The notes: generated from the sequence alone by a model not told the origin. DNA of 64,000 nucleotides from Streptomyces sp. SID13031 (GCF_010548305.1 NZ_JAAGLV010000004.1:372001-436000); one strand, 5' to 3'; shown: positions 51,101-59,504, counted from the stretch's first letter. Translations and numbers: made by a program.

Positions 51101-54100
51101 GCAACAAATGGAACTTCAGCCCGAACTCGGAGGTGAAGTCCAGTGGCAATGCGGCAACCTGAGCGATCTTGTCATTGAGCAGCTCGGGACCGACGTGTTC
51201 GACCTCCAGGACCAAGGTGTCGTCGTCGGGTTCCGGACAGATGACCTGGCGGAGCGATGAGGTCTCCTCGTCCGGCACGAGGATGGTACGCAAGATCTCG
51301 TGCCGAGCGACGATCCGACGTACCGCCGTTGCCAAAGCATCCAGGTCGAGCCGCTCGCCGGCTTGCAGCACGATTTCAGTCCGATAGATCGGACGCCCGA
51401 CGATCTGCTCCGTGAACCAGAGTGCTTGTTGTCCGTAGGAGACGGGGAGCACGGCAGGGCGTGGTAAGTCGCCGATTCGTGGGCCGGGTGCTGCAGTGGT
51501 TGCAGTGGTGTTGTCGGCGATGCGGGCGAGTTCGCTGATGCGGGGATGGTCGAAGACATCGCGGAGTGTCAGCGCGATGCCAAGCAGTGCGTTGACGCGT
51601 GCGACGACTCGTGTCGCTAGTAGCGAGTGTCCGCCGAGGCGGAAGAAGTCGGTGTCCACGCCGAGATCGGTGTCGTCGGCGAGGTGGAGTACGTCGCGGA
51701 AAATGCCGGCGAGAGCGATTTCGGTGTCGGTTTCGGGTAGCCGGCCATCGGCTGCACCTGCAGCGAGGTCTGCTTGCGGCAAGGCGTGGCGGTCGAGTTT
51801 CCCGTTGGCGGTGACCGGGAATCGGTCCAGACGCATCAAGGTTGCGGGCATCATGTAGTCCGGTAACGACCGTGCGAGATGCTCGCGCAGCGAGTCGCAC
51901 AGCACCGCATCTTCGGCCGCCGCGGTACCTGCCGTGGTCACGTACGCCGCGAGGTATTTTCCACCGGCCGGGTGATCAAAGGTGACGATCGCAGCACCCG
52001 ATACCTCCGGGTGCTGTTCGAGGACAGCGCGGATTTCGGCGGGCTCGATCCGGTAGCCGCGAATTTTCACCTGGTCGTCGCTGCGGCCGAGGTACTCCAA
52101 CTGGCCTTGGGCGTTCCATCGCACGACATCGCCGGTGCGATACAGCCGAGCGCCGTCGTCGCTGAACGGATCGGCCACGAATCGGTCGGCGGTCAGGCCT
52201 GCGCGGGCGACGTATCCGTCGGCGAGTTGCACCCCACCGAGATAGAGGTCGCCTGCGATACCGGCCGGCACTGGACGCAACCAGGCATCGAGGACTCGTG
52301 CAGTGGTGTTCGCTACCGGAGCACCGATTGGGGTGTTGTCGGTGATGATGGCGGTTGTGCCGTCGCCGGTGACCTCGGTCGAGCCGTAGAAGTTGTGCAG
52401 TGTTGCTTGTCGTGCGGCGGTTTGCATGGTGTCCGCGGTGACCGGGCTGAGTGCTTCACCGGAGGAAATCCAGTGCCGGATCGAGGTCAAGGCCGCGGGT
52501 GCGTCGTCGTGACGGACGAGGACGTCGGCGAGGCTGGGCACGGTCAGTAGATGTGTGACGCGGTGCCGGGCGATCGTGTCCAGCAGACCGACTGGATCTT
52601 GCGCGGTTTCTGCAGGCACGACCACGACTCGGGTGCCGGCGATCATCGGCCCGAACAACTCGGTCACGGCATCGACAAAACCGACGCCGCTCTTCGATAA
52701 CGCTACACTGCCTGGCTCGTACTTCAGTACTTGCTCACCCCACGCGAGGCGATTCACCAGTGCTCGATGTGAAACTGCGACGCCTTTCGGGTTTCCCGTC
52801 GTTCCTGACGTGAAGATCACGACAGCAGCGTCCAGTTCGCTCAGCGGCCGCGCCAGAATCGGGGCGGTTTTCTCGCCGACGGCCAAGCGTTGCTGCACTT
52901 CGTGGTCGTCGATCCGGAGTACTGGTGCCGGATGCTGACCCAGCAGGTGTTTGTGCGTTTCTGCGGTAATCACCACACCGGGTGCGGCGTTGTCGAGAAT
53001 GTGTTTGATGCGTTCTGCGGGGTATCCCGGGTCGATCGGTACGTAGGCCGCGCCGGCCCGCATCACTGCGGTAAGTACCACTACCAGGTCGACCGACCGT
53101 GTCATGGCGATCGCGACCCGGTCCCCGACCCGCACACCCTGATCGATCAGCAGCCGAGCCAACGCGTTGACCCGCGTATCGAACTGGCCATAGGTAAGTT
53201 CGGTGCCGTCATCGGCGACGACCGCGACCAGGTCCGGGCTCTCCGCTACCCGGCGGCGCACCAGCTCATCAACAGTCGCCGGTGCAACATCAAGCGCCTC
53301 ACCCTGCGTCCACGTCGAGTCTGTGCCATCGGTGTCCAGCGTGAACCCGGCGCTCAGTTCGTGCAGGGTTTGGAGCGGGGAGCCGTCGAGGGCGGCGTTG
53401 AGGAAGCGGCCGAACTGTTCGGCATGCAGGACTGGGTCGCTGGTGGCGGAGCCTGAGGATGCTTCCAGGCGGATTCCGGAGTCCGGGTCGCGGTAGATCG
53501 CGAGGTCGAGTGACCCGACCGGGCCGGTGCTGATTGTTTCGGGGACCGCGACGGTGCCGCCCAGGCGCGGCATTGATTCGAAAAGTCTGATGTTGATCGT
53601 CGGGAGGGCGAGATATGAGGCTTGGCCATTCGGCCACAAACGGGCGATCTGGTGATCTTCGACGCTTGTGTGGTGTCGGGAAGCTTTCAGTTGTTCTGCG
53701 ACGACCTGAAGGACATTCTCGAAGGTGTCGTAGGGACTGATCTCGGTGACGACCGGGATTGCTCTGGAGATCGCGCTGGGTGTTTTCAGTGATTCGCGGT
53801 CGTCGCGCAGCATCTGGGGAACCCGGACCGCTATGCAGTCACGGCCGTCGACCAGAGCGGTGTAAACGCCCCACAAGGCAATGAGGGAATCGGTCCAGGA
53901 AACCCGCGAAGCGCGAGCGAACCGCTGAACCCTCGAATACGTGTCATCAGGTAGCGGGACAACGACTGGCTGACTCGAGGAGACGAAGACCCCGGAGAAG
54001 TCCTCCGTGCTCTCGTGGCCGGCGCTCTCGATCCCGAGGACGCCCGTCCAATACGCGACACCTTCGTCGACCCCGGAATCGCCGTGCTCCTTGGTACCGG

Positions 54101-54632
54101 TGACGTCTTTCAGACTGCCGAACCAGCGGTCCGGGACCGGATCAGCTGCTTGTGTCGCGGAGTAGACCTCGGCAACGCGGCGAATGAAAAGAGAAATGCT
54201 GTAGCCGTCGACGAGCAGGATGTTGGTGACCAGGATCCATCCCCAGGTTCCGTTCTCGCGACGGACCAGAGTCGAGCATGTCGTCGGCTCTGCGGCAGTG
54301 GCCGGTGCTGCGGTGAGTTGTTCGCGGGCCATGACCCGGATCTGATCGTCGCCGTGGCCCGCGTCCACGATCTCTGTCGACAGCGTGGTCGCGGTGTCGA
54401 CGTACTGGAAAGGGACGCCGTCGTCGTCGCTGAATCGGACTCGTAGCGCATCGGTTTCCGTGAAGACAGTACTCACCGAGGATGCGAATGCGGCTGGATC
54501 GATCGGGCCGTCCAGCCAGATCAGTTGACCTGCGCAAAAGACCGATGACTCAGGGGCAAGTCTCCGTGCCACCCAGTTACCTCGCTGGCTGGCAGTCAAC
54601 TCCACATGATCAAAAGCCGTCAACTGAGGCAC
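45108..54632 (-). CDS. Siderophore NRPS 1: C*-A-T-C-(E-like)-C-A-T-TE
   Basis: About 3174 residues from a GTG at 54632 (VPQLTAFDHVEL). Approximate domains: starter condensation 1-425, with TNILLVDG in place of HHxxxDG, hence probably inactive; A1 455-950; carrier LGGHS near 998; condensation 1065-1500 (HHIITDAD); a 360-residue segment with weak epimerase/condensation similarity and no carrier or adenylation motifs (1505-1865); condensation 1865-2290 (EHILLDG); A2 2310-2815; carrier LGGHS near 2867; thioesterase 2934-3174 with GWSYGA. A1 pocket residues (Val235, Asp236, Asp331) fit beta-alanine; A2 (D-A-E-D-L-G-L-I-N-K by eye) fits N5-hydroxyornithine. The iron box at 54691 controls it. Confidence 0.88.
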   Translation of the reverse strand: MPQLTAFDHVELTASQRGNWVARRLAPESSVFCAGQLIWLDGPIDPAAFASSVSTVFTETDALRVRFSDDDGVPFQYVDTATTLSTEIVDAGHGDDQIRVMAREQLTAAPATAAEPTTCSTLVRRENGTWGWILVTNILLVDGYSISLFIRRVAEVYSATQAADPVPDRWFGSLKDVTGTKEHGDSGVDEGVAYWTGVLGIESAGHESTEDFSGVFVSSSQPVVVPLPDDTYSRVQRFARASRVSWTDSLIALWGVYTALVDGRDCIAVRVPQMLRDDRESLKTPSAISRAIPVVTEISPYDTFENVLQVVAEQLKASRHHTSVEDHQIARLWPNGQASYLALPTINIRLFESMPRLGGTVAVPETISTGPVGSLDLAIYRDPDSGIRLEASSGSATSDPVLHAEQFGRFLNAALDGSPLQTLHELSAGFTLDTDGTDSTWTQGEALDVAPATVDELVRRRVAESPDLVAVVADDGTELTYGQFDTRVNALARLLIDQGVRVGDRVAIAMTRSVDLVVVLTAVMRAGAAYVPIDPGYPAERIKHILDNAAPGVVITAETHKHLLGQHPAPVLRIDDHEVQQRLAVGEKTAPILARPLSELDAAVVIFTSGTTGNPKGVAVSHRALVNRLAWGEQVLKYEPGSVALSKSGVGFVDAVTELFGPMIAGTRVVVVPAETAQDPVGLLDTIARHRVTHLLTVPSLADVLVRHDDAPAALTSIRHWISSGEALSPVTADTMQTAARQATLHNFYGSTEVTGDGTTAIITDNTPIGAPVANTTARVLDAWLRPVPAGIAGDLYLGGVQLADGYVARAGLTADRFVADPFSDDGARLYRTGDVVRWNAQGQLEYLGRSDDQVKIRGYRIEPAEIRAVLEQHPEVSGAAIVTFDHPAGGKYLAAYVTTAGTAAAEDAVLCDSLREHLARSLPDYMMPATLMRLDRFPVTANGKLDRHALPQADLAAGAADGRLPETDTEIALAGIFRDVLHLADDTDLGVDTDFFRLGGHSLLATRVVARVNALLGIALTLRDVFDHPRISELARIADNTTATTAAPGPRIGDLPRPAVLPVSYGQQALWFTEQIVGRPIYRTEIVLQAGERLDLDALATAVRRIVARHEILRTILVPDEETSSLRQVICPEPDDDTLVLEVEHVGPELLNDKIAQVAALPLDFTSEFGLKFHLLRHADGDVLVAYGHHIITDADSFGVLVHELNKFYLEAAAGNSTEVEPLPTQYADFAVWQRQVLGNRKDPESRYQSDLRYWQDMLSDLPTETVLPLDQPRDGSEERTIRPATTSLTSNETATVDELLVEHKATPLQALIAAFSLALWDEGAGDTVPIGTPASLRDQPELHDLIGYFVNTVVVRADIDAEAGFAQTLLRCRDRMLEAADHKLVPFEHVVEAVNPPRRVGISPLFQVMAAYVDRGGDSGAASPLTNYTSTTADGPLASQPALFDLVSSIERLDSGAFGMNLNAARELFSAETTARLLRNTARFLVLGSRHPDLTVKQLAQIVRAGNEGRTPAVDNVRDIPRFQLALEDFDISVAPLWRAAIDHVSHALSGAGLALRLAIRDSGAGELIAETSNPELLDAVREKLTELVTAYQASIPMVVGTSPRAAAGYNDDELTAVLDDPFWEDWVDQLADATATVLRKRGDSVASEAFSVTAGRSASTADETSLRSVVLTAVAKALAGVAEGDLLVELHESDGPLMTRRSPVLLDDGDVIGLSPERAADYASLAGHPRFSRFFDDLPIPRIRIGVFRSQAELITEPAAGVGVPEDGLGIHVLVAGSEPDDCVVRVWVESAHTVDVDTLALAVAITEEIGGAGIPAPGHERRDAFTLRRADRVTLTPVEEESIRARYGHGVQILPLAPLQRGLFYHLLRSQESDDHNTYVSQITRQIAGDLDPGRMTASIASAMERYPNLQAAFIPPGDVQVIPSGVEVPVRVIRLDEWDGRGVDVEQFLAAERGEPFDFEIPPLIRFTLLEHDHQAWTLVMSFEHILLDGWSINALLAEILSIYADDGYVDRVRPVSFRSYLDWVDEQDPATAYRAWDDYLAELAGPTLLCPDFVDVGDAQGETGELHLDLSPAEAAMVFGTARDAKVTVGTLLQTAWGIALSRLTGSNDVVFGNTVSGRPPSLPDADRIIGLLFNTVPMRVNLPPFETNRQLLARVQSEQVRVIDYPQAALTQIQTNAGVPVLFDTLFVVQNVPLGKTDGPDTAGLQVVGAKVDDATHYPVTFAVDPEERDGAATVHVRLSYRQDIFDAPAAELLLKRYVQVLVSLTRGLDEAVGTLSALLPDETDPHTGIAADLVRDIEPVTVGELLHRQVRLSGSETALVAGDQQFTFVEFFAEVNRYARLLLDEGVCPEHRVALVLPRDERTVIAMFAVFAIGAAYVPVDNELPDERIGYMLEIAEPTVTLVTDRDVDRLTGAVGKVINLDSAPTVDRLTQIATDPITAAERGGQISLDNLAYIIFTSGTTGRPKGVAVGYRGLTNMYFNHVEKIFDRVVDHQRGRRMKIAHTTSFSFDASWEQLFWLLNGHEVHVIDEEMRRDHQRLLAHYDEVCMDGFDVTPSYGQLLVEEGLLDRDRPAGRSVSSDAAGVVFVSLGGEAVPDRLWQQLRGAPGVESYNLYGPTEYTINALGADLADSTTSSVGTPIFNTRAYILDENLQPALPGVAGELYLAGDGTARGYWGQSALTAERFVACPWEPAERMYRTGDLARWNDDGMIDYLGRADEQIKIRGYRIEPDEIRDVVQEFPGITRAEVVAFEHSTGLQLAAYYSTTADLDISESLRTHLARYLPDYMVPASLVPVESFPLTPTGKLDRRALPPADVAAAGVASGRALESATELALAAIFREVLDLDEKLDLGAANDFFRLGGHSLAAMRLASKMNRSFPVNIAMRDVITASTIGELSSVVDQKMQPDVDPEVAVTAIAHRFVPSLNGRNLFCAHPKFGGSSMYSELSSYLPHGVGLVGIDDPAIVGLEIEFKDLDDLSATYADVIQVLQPTGPYELLGWSYGAHIMFAVARQLLARGERVETLVIVDAMPAGSENSTERLVRPGSAESMRAEMREAFGEEAFNELLADGKQLKAVETAGLRCDVMTSTPTRGSLDIEALVIASSATHTPRVAELGREDALGWDGYLTNFSFSVAEDETHQSIVEPDSGLPKWGLLLTKLLVKESAE

Positions 54633-54690
54633 ATCCACTTCTCTTGAGACCAGGTCGAGCGGACCGAGGCAAGGATCTGCAATATTAATG

Positions 54691-54707
54691 AAGGTTAGGC
54701 TAACCTT
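54691..54707. promoter_or_regulatory. IdeR/DmdR-type iron box 5 (perfect palindrome)
   Basis: AAGGTTAG-G-CTAACCTT is a perfect 17-bp palindrome. Plus-strand TAGGCT at 54696-54701 serves the ABC transporter GTG at 54713. On the minus strand, TAATAT lies just downstream as a possible -10 for the NRPS. It thus controls both divergent operons. Confidence 0.85.
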
Positions 54708-54712
54708 GCAAC

Positions 54713-56482
54713 GTGCCGCCCACCCCGCCACCCAACCGCCCCGCAACGACGGCCTCGGACTCCGACCCGTCCGGGCTGGGTCGGGGACCTTTGACCCGTC
54801 GGTTGCCTGTGCTTTGGCAGGCGCCCACCGATCCGCCCGAGGTCCAGCCGTTCGAGGCCGACGCGGGGACTACGGCCGGTCGATTCCTGGTGCGTGTGAT
54901 CCTCTCGGTGCGGCGGGTCACCGTTCCTGCGACGCTGGCAGCGATCGTGTGGCAGGTGGGTGAGGCGGCGGTCCCGGTGGTGATGGGCGTCGCGATCGAC
55001 CGGGCGTTGGCAACCGGGAATGCGGGGCAGTTGGTGCTGTGGATCGGCGCACTGGTGGCCTTGTACATCGTGTTGACGGTGGCGGCGAAGTTCGCTACTC
55101 AACTGACCGCGTACGCGGTGCAGTTGCTGCAGCACCGCATCCGCAGCACCCTCTCGACCCGCGTGCTGCATCCGGTCGGCGGCGGCGCCCACGCGCCGGA
55201 TGGAGGCGTCGTCTCGGTGATGACCAACGACGTCGCCCGCCTGGCCAACGGAGTCCAGCTCGTCATCATGCCGATCGCGAGGATCATGACCATCGGATTC
55301 ATCGCCGTATCGCTGTTGACGACACACTGGCTGCTCGGGCTTGCGGTGCTGGTGGGGGCGCCGGTGGCTGTGTGGTTGATGGGCCTGCTCAGCGAGCGGC
55401 TGTCCCGGGACACCCGCGAGTACCAGGGACTGCTGGCCACCACAGTCGGCCTGGCCACGGATGTCGTGGCCGGATATCGGGTGGTCAAGGGGATACGCGC
55501 CGAGACCGAGGCGACCAGAAGGTACCGGCAGGCAAGCCAGGAGACGCTCGTCGGCGCCAAGCGCAATGCGGGACTGCTGGGGAGGTTTCTGATGGGCTCC
55601 GGTGTGGTCACCGGCACCTTCGTTGCAGCGGTGATGGGGCTGGCGGGCTGGTTCGCCGTGGATGGGCAGCTGAGCATTGGCGAGCTGATCGCCGCCGTCG
55701 GCCTCGCTCAGGCGCTGCTGCCGCAGATCCAGTCGATCGCGAACGATTCCATCCCCAACCTTGCCGGAGCCCGCGCCTCGTCCGCGCGTGTCCTCGACGT
55801 GCTGAAGACCGACGTCGCCGTGGCGCCCGAGCCTGACGACGCGACCCGGCCGGAGGTTCCGCAGCTACCGGTGCTGGAGGTGTCCACGCCCAGCGCGACG
55901 ATCCGGGTGGAGCCCGGCGAGCTCGTGGGAGTGCGCGCCGACGACTTGACCGCTGCCCGTGTCGCGGAGGCGCTGCTGGATCCGCGCGGGCCTGACGGCG
56001 AGATAGCGGTGCGGCTGGACGGGATTGCTGCGGGGGAGTTGACCGCGCAGGAGTACCGCTCCCGGGTCACCTTCACGCCGCACCGGGTGATGCTGTTCAG
56101 TGGAACGATCCGCGACAATCTCACCGCCACCGCGGCCGCACCCGAGCTGGTGACAGCTGCGGTGCGAGCTGCGGCATGCGACGATTTCGCCGCCGATCTC
56201 GACCTCCAGGTCGGCGAGGACGGCAACCGCCTCTCCGGCGGCCAGCTCCAGCGACTTGCGCTTGCCCGCGCCCTGGCGAGCGACGCGCCGGTGCTCGTGC
56301 TGCACGACCCGACCACGGCGGTCGACCCGGTCACCGAGCACACGATCGCGGAGCGGTTGCGCGACGTCCGCGCGGGCCGCTCGACCCTGCTGATCACTTC
56401 GTCTCCCGCGTTGCTGGGCAGCTGCGACCGCGTCGTTGACCTGCTCGAGGACGCACCGATGCCGGTAAGGACAATGCCGTGA
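54713..56482 (+). CDS. ABC transporter half 1 (degenerate Walker A/B, intact signature)
   Basis: The 589-residue exporter-fold protein has six membrane segments (about 70-350) and a nucleotide-binding domain at about 365-589. The Walker A region is GELVGVRADDLTAARVAE with no GxxGxGK, and Walker B is VLVLHDPTTAVD with His-Asp where Asp-Glu is normal. The signature RLSGGQLQRLALARAL is intact. It would act only with the next protein, which has the opposite set of defects. The pairing, with a SIP reductase nearby, resembles IrtAB/YbtPQ-type siderophore transporters. The GTG start lies 11 nt after TAGGCT. Confidence 0.88.
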   Translation: MPPTPPPNRPATTASDSDPSGLGRGPLTRRLPVLWQAPTDPPEVQPFEADAGTTAGRFLVRVILSVRRVTVPATLAAIVWQVGEAAVPVVMGVAIDRALATGNAGQLVLWIGALVALYIVLTVAAKFATQLTAYAVQLLQHRIRSTLSTRVLHPVGGGAHAPDGGVVSVMTNDVARLANGVQLVIMPIARIMTIGFIAVSLLTTHWLLGLAVLVGAPVAVWLMGLLSERLSRDTREYQGLLATTVGLATDVVAGYRVVKGIRAETEATRRYRQASQETLVGAKRNAGLLGRFLMGSGVVTGTFVAAVMGLAGWFAVDGQLSIGELIAAVGLAQALLPQIQSIANDSIPNLAGARASSARVLDVLKTDVAVAPEPDDATRPEVPQLPVLEVSTPSATIRVEPGELVGVRADDLTAARVAEALLDPRGPDGEIAVRLDGIAAGELTAQEYRSRVTFTPHRVMLFSGTIRDNLTATAAAPELVTAAVRAAACDDFAADLDLQVGEDGNRLSGGQLQRLALARALASDAPVLVLHDPTTAVDPVTEHTIAERLRDVRAGRSTLLITSSPALLGSCDRVVDLLEDAPMPVRTMP

Positions 56483-58242
56483 GCGGGACATCCGCAGCAA
56501 CCGAGCACGCGCTGCCGGTCGCGGGCGGCAGGGAGACGGCCAGGGAGGTGTGGCGACTCAGCCGCGGGCATCGGCTCCGGCTCGCCACGGTCGGAGCGCT
56601 GGGGATCGTCAGCACCGGCGTCAACGTGATCCCGCCGGTGATCATCGGGTTCCTCGTCGACCGGGTACAAGCTGGTACCGCTGACCTCGGCACCGTACTG
56701 ACGGTCACGGCCGTCATGGCGCTCTCGGCAGTTCTCGGCGCGGCCGGCACCGCGGTGACGATCGTGCTTGCCACCCGCGTCTACCACACCATCCTCGCCG
56801 CGCTGCGCGAACAGCTCGTGGGCCGCGCCATGACGCTCCCGCAGCACCTCGTCGAACGCGCCGGGACCGGGGACCTGATCTCCCGGACCAGCGACGACGT
56901 CACCGCCGTAGCCGATGCCGCCCCCGCGGTGATCCCCGCGCTCACCGTCACCGCGTTCACCATCGTCGTGTCGCTGGGCGGGCTTGCGGCGCTGGATTGG
57001 CCGTACGCCGCCGCATTTGCCGTCGTACTGCCTATCTACGTACTCGTCATGCGCTGGTACCTCCGCATCGGCCCGCGGATATATGGCGCCGAACGCGCGG
57101 CGATGAGCGCCCGAGCACAGCAGATCCTCGAGTCCCAGCGCGGCTACGCCACCGTGGTCGGGCTCGGGCTCACCGAGCAGCGGCACCACACCGTGATGGC
57201 TGCCTCCTGGGGCGTCGCGGTGTGGACGCTTCGCGCGCGCACCGTGCAGGGCATGCTCAGCATCCGCCTGAACCTCGGCGAATGTCTGAGCCTGGCCACC
57301 GTGCTCGTCGTCGGCTTCGTCCTGATCGAGGCGGACGCATCCACCGTCGGCGGCGCCACCGCCGCGATGCTGCTCGTCCTGCGCCTGCTCGGACCGGTCA
57401 ACGAGCTGGTGTTCGTCATCGACGACCTCCAGTCGGCCCTGGCATCGCTCAGCCGCATGATCGGGGTCGCTACTATCCCGGAGGAAGCGGGCGAGCCGAC
57501 AGTGACAGCGGACACGAGCATCGCCGTGCGGCTCCACGACGTCGGATTCCGCTATGGCGACGGGCCCCGCGTGCTCGACAACCTCACCCTCGACATCCCC
57601 ACCGGTCAGCGCATCGCTGTGGTCGGCGCCTCCGGGGCCGGAAAGACGACGCTCGCCGCCGTCATCGCCGGCATCCATCTACCCGACGCCGGGACGGTGG
57701 CCCAGCCCGGCCGTACTGCGTTGATCACCCAAGAGACGCACGTGTTCGCCGGCACTCTGCGGGACAACCTCACGCTTGCCGCTCCCGGGGCCACCGACCA
57801 CGACATCCACGCAGCGCTGGACGCCACCGGGGCAGCCGGTCTGCTCGACCTGCTACCGGACGATCTCAACACGATGATCGGCACCGGCGGGCATCCGCTC
57901 ACCGATGCACAGGCTCAACAGCTCGCCCTCGCCCGGCTACTGCTCGCCGACCCGGAACTGGCGATCCTCGACGAGGCGACCGCCGAGGCCGGCTCCACCC
58001 ATGCAGGGTTGCTGGACCGTGCCGCCGAGGCGGCTTTGCGTGGGCGCACCGGGTTGGTGATCGCGCATCGCCTCTCCCAAGCCGCGACCTGTGACCGGGT
58101 TGTCGTCCTGGAGCACGGCCGGATCATCGAGAGCGGAACACATGACGAACTGGTCGCCGCTGGTGGCGTGTACGGCGGCCTGTGGAGCGCGTGGGAGGCC
58201 GGACGAAGCATGAACATCAAATTAGGAGGGACTCGGTCATGA
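56479..58242 (+). CDS. ABC transporter half 2 (intact Walker A/B, degenerate signature)
   Basis: The 587-residue protein has six membrane segments and a nucleotide-binding domain with intact Walker A GASGAGKTT, Walker B LAILDEATAEAG and Q-loop (TQETHVFAGTLRDNL), but the signature is HPLTDAQAQQLALARLL instead of LSGGQ. With half 1, one composite site would pair this protein's Walker motifs with half 1's LSGGQ; the other site would be dead. Start GTG overlaps the previous stop (GTGA). Likely role: ferri-siderophore import or siderophore export. Confidence 0.9.
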   Translation: MSGTSAATEHALPVAGGRETAREVWRLSRGHRLRLATVGALGIVSTGVNVIPPVIIGFLVDRVQAGTADLGTVLTVTAVMALSAVLGAAGTAVTIVLATRVYHTILAALREQLVGRAMTLPQHLVERAGTGDLISRTSDDVTAVADAAPAVIPALTVTAFTIVVSLGGLAALDWPYAAAFAVVLPIYVLVMRWYLRIGPRIYGAERAAMSARAQQILESQRGYATVVGLGLTEQRHHTVMAASWGVAVWTLRARTVQGMLSIRLNLGECLSLATVLVVGFVLIEADASTVGGATAAMLLVLRLLGPVNELVFVIDDLQSALASLSRMIGVATIPEEAGEPTVTADTSIAVRLHDVGFRYGDGPRVLDNLTLDIPTGQRIAVVGASGAGKTTLAAVIAGIHLPDAGTVAQPGRTALITQETHVFAGTLRDNLTLAAPGATDHDIHAALDATGAAGLLDLLPDDLNTMIGTGGHPLTDAQAQQLALARLLLADPELAILDEATAEAGSTHAGLLDRAAEAALRGRTGLVIAHRLSQAATCDRVVVLEHGRIIESGTHDELVAAGGVYGGLWSAWEAGRSMNIKLGGTRS

Positions 58243-59096
58243 CGGGAAACGTTGTCGGCACACCGGACAACACGGCGGTACGGACCGCGCTGTGGCGTGC
58301 CTTGCACACACAGGTGGACGAGCCGCCGCACGTCCTCGAGGACGTGCTGGGTGCCCGGCTGGCGCAGGACGACGACGGCTGGCGCGAGCGCGGAGACATG
58401 GTCCCTGGCGACTCACGAGGAAAGCGAGCCACGATCGTCGGGCGGGCTCGGTTGACCGAGGACCTGGTGGCGCAGGCCGCGAGCCGCGGCGTGGATCAAT
58501 ACGTGATCCTGGGCGCCGGCTTGGATACGTACGCTCAACGTCATCCCGAGGCGGGCTCGACCATGACCGTCTTCGAGATCGACCAACCGGAGACGCAGGG
58601 ATGGAAGCGGAGCCGATTGATCGAACTCGGATATGACATCCCGGATTGGCTGCGCCTGGTTCCGGTCGATTTCGAAGCGAACGATGATTGGTGGGATCGA
58701 CTGCAGGCGGCGGGATTCGATACCTCACGTCCCGCGGTGGTGTCCTGGCTGGGGGTCACCATGTATCTGACCGAACAGGCCACGACGGCGACCCTCAAGC
58801 GGGTGGCGAGCCTGCCGGCCGGCTCTTCGCTGATCCTCACGTTCTTCCGTCATCTCGAGGATCTCGCGCCCGAGGACGTACAAATTCGGCGAGCCTCCAG
58901 AGAGGGCGCTCGGCGGGCCGGCACGCCGTTCATCGGCTTTTACACTCCCGGCCAGATCATCGAACTGGCGCGACAGGCAGGTTTCGCGGACGCCGAACAT
59001 GTGTCGGCAGCCGGCCTGGCCGATCGCTACTTCGCGGGCCGGACCGACGGCCTCCGACCGTACAGCGGCGAGGAAGTGCTGATCGCCACCGTGTGA
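58239..59096 (+). CDS. SAM-dependent methyltransferase (TIGR00027/PPM-like)
   Basis: The 285-residue protein has ILGAGLDTYAQRH (SAM motif I), VFEIDQPETQGWKRSRL, VSWLGVTMYLTEQATTATLKRV and a C-terminal YFAGRTDGLRPYSGEEV, all typical of the TIGR00027/leucine carboxyl methyltransferase-like family. It may O-methylate the siderophore or an intermediate. It overlaps the ABC gene by 4 bp (ATGA) and has AGGAGGG upstream. The methyl acceptor cannot be told from sequence. Confidence 0.85.
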   Translation: MTGNVVGTPDNTAVRTALWRALHTQVDEPPHVLEDVLGARLAQDDDGWRERGDMVPGDSRGKRATIVGRARLTEDLVAQAASRGVDQYVILGAGLDTYAQRHPEAGSTMTVFEIDQPETQGWKRSRLIELGYDIPDWLRLVPVDFEANDDWWDRLQAAGFDTSRPAVVSWLGVTMYLTEQATTATLKRVASLPAGSSLILTFFRHLEDLAPEDVQIRRASREGARRAGTPFIGFYTPGQIIELARQAGFADAEHVSAAGLADRYFAGRTDGLRPYSGEEVLIATV

Positions 59097-59153
59097 AACA
59101 GCCGACGGAAACTATCGAAAACAGGTTGGGCAAGCAATGAATGAGGAGTTCTG

Positions 59154-59405
59154 ATGAGTCTCAGCACCGAGCAATTGATCGCCGACGTCGCCGACGTGTT
59201 GTATCTCGAACCCGCGGCGATCGACTACGAGTTGAGCCTCCGCGACCAGGGGATGGACTCGGTGCGTCTGATGGACCTGGTGGAGCGGTGGCGCACCGCG
59301 GGAGTCGAAGGGATCGACTTCATCACCCTGGCCGAGGACTCGAGACTGGGCCACTGGATCGAGGTCATGGACAAGCTCCAAGCTGGTGGCGAAGTGGCTT
59401 CATGA
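59154..59405 (+). CDS. Free-standing aryl carrier protein
   Basis: The 83-residue protein is an acyl/peptidyl carrier domain. The phosphopantetheine Ser is in RDQGMDSVRLMDLVERWR, which matches the aryl carrier domain of EntB-type proteins (GLDSVRLM). No isochorismatase domain is fused. It would be primed by the transferase at 41386 and loaded by the ligase at 42187. GAGGAG lies 5-8 nt before the ATG. It ends the iron-regulated ABC-transporter operon. Confidence 0.88.
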   Translation: MSLSTEQLIADVADVLYLEPAAIDYELSLRDQGMDSVRLMDLVERWRTAGVEGIDFITLAEDSRLGHWIEVMDKLQAGGEVAS

Positions 59406-59423
59406 CCCTGCGGTAGACGCACG

Positions 59424-59453
59424 ACGGCCGACGTCCACGAGGGCGGCGGCCGT
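59424..59453. terminator. Weak hairpin between convergent genes
   Basis: ACGGCCG (59424-59430) pairs with CGGCCGT (59447-59453). It may terminate the carrier-protein operon or the convergent SIP fusion gene. Confidence 0.3.
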
Positions 59454-59504
59454 GTGGTCGACGCCGTCGTACTGCTCGCGCAGCCGCGGGCCCACAATCT
59501 CAGG

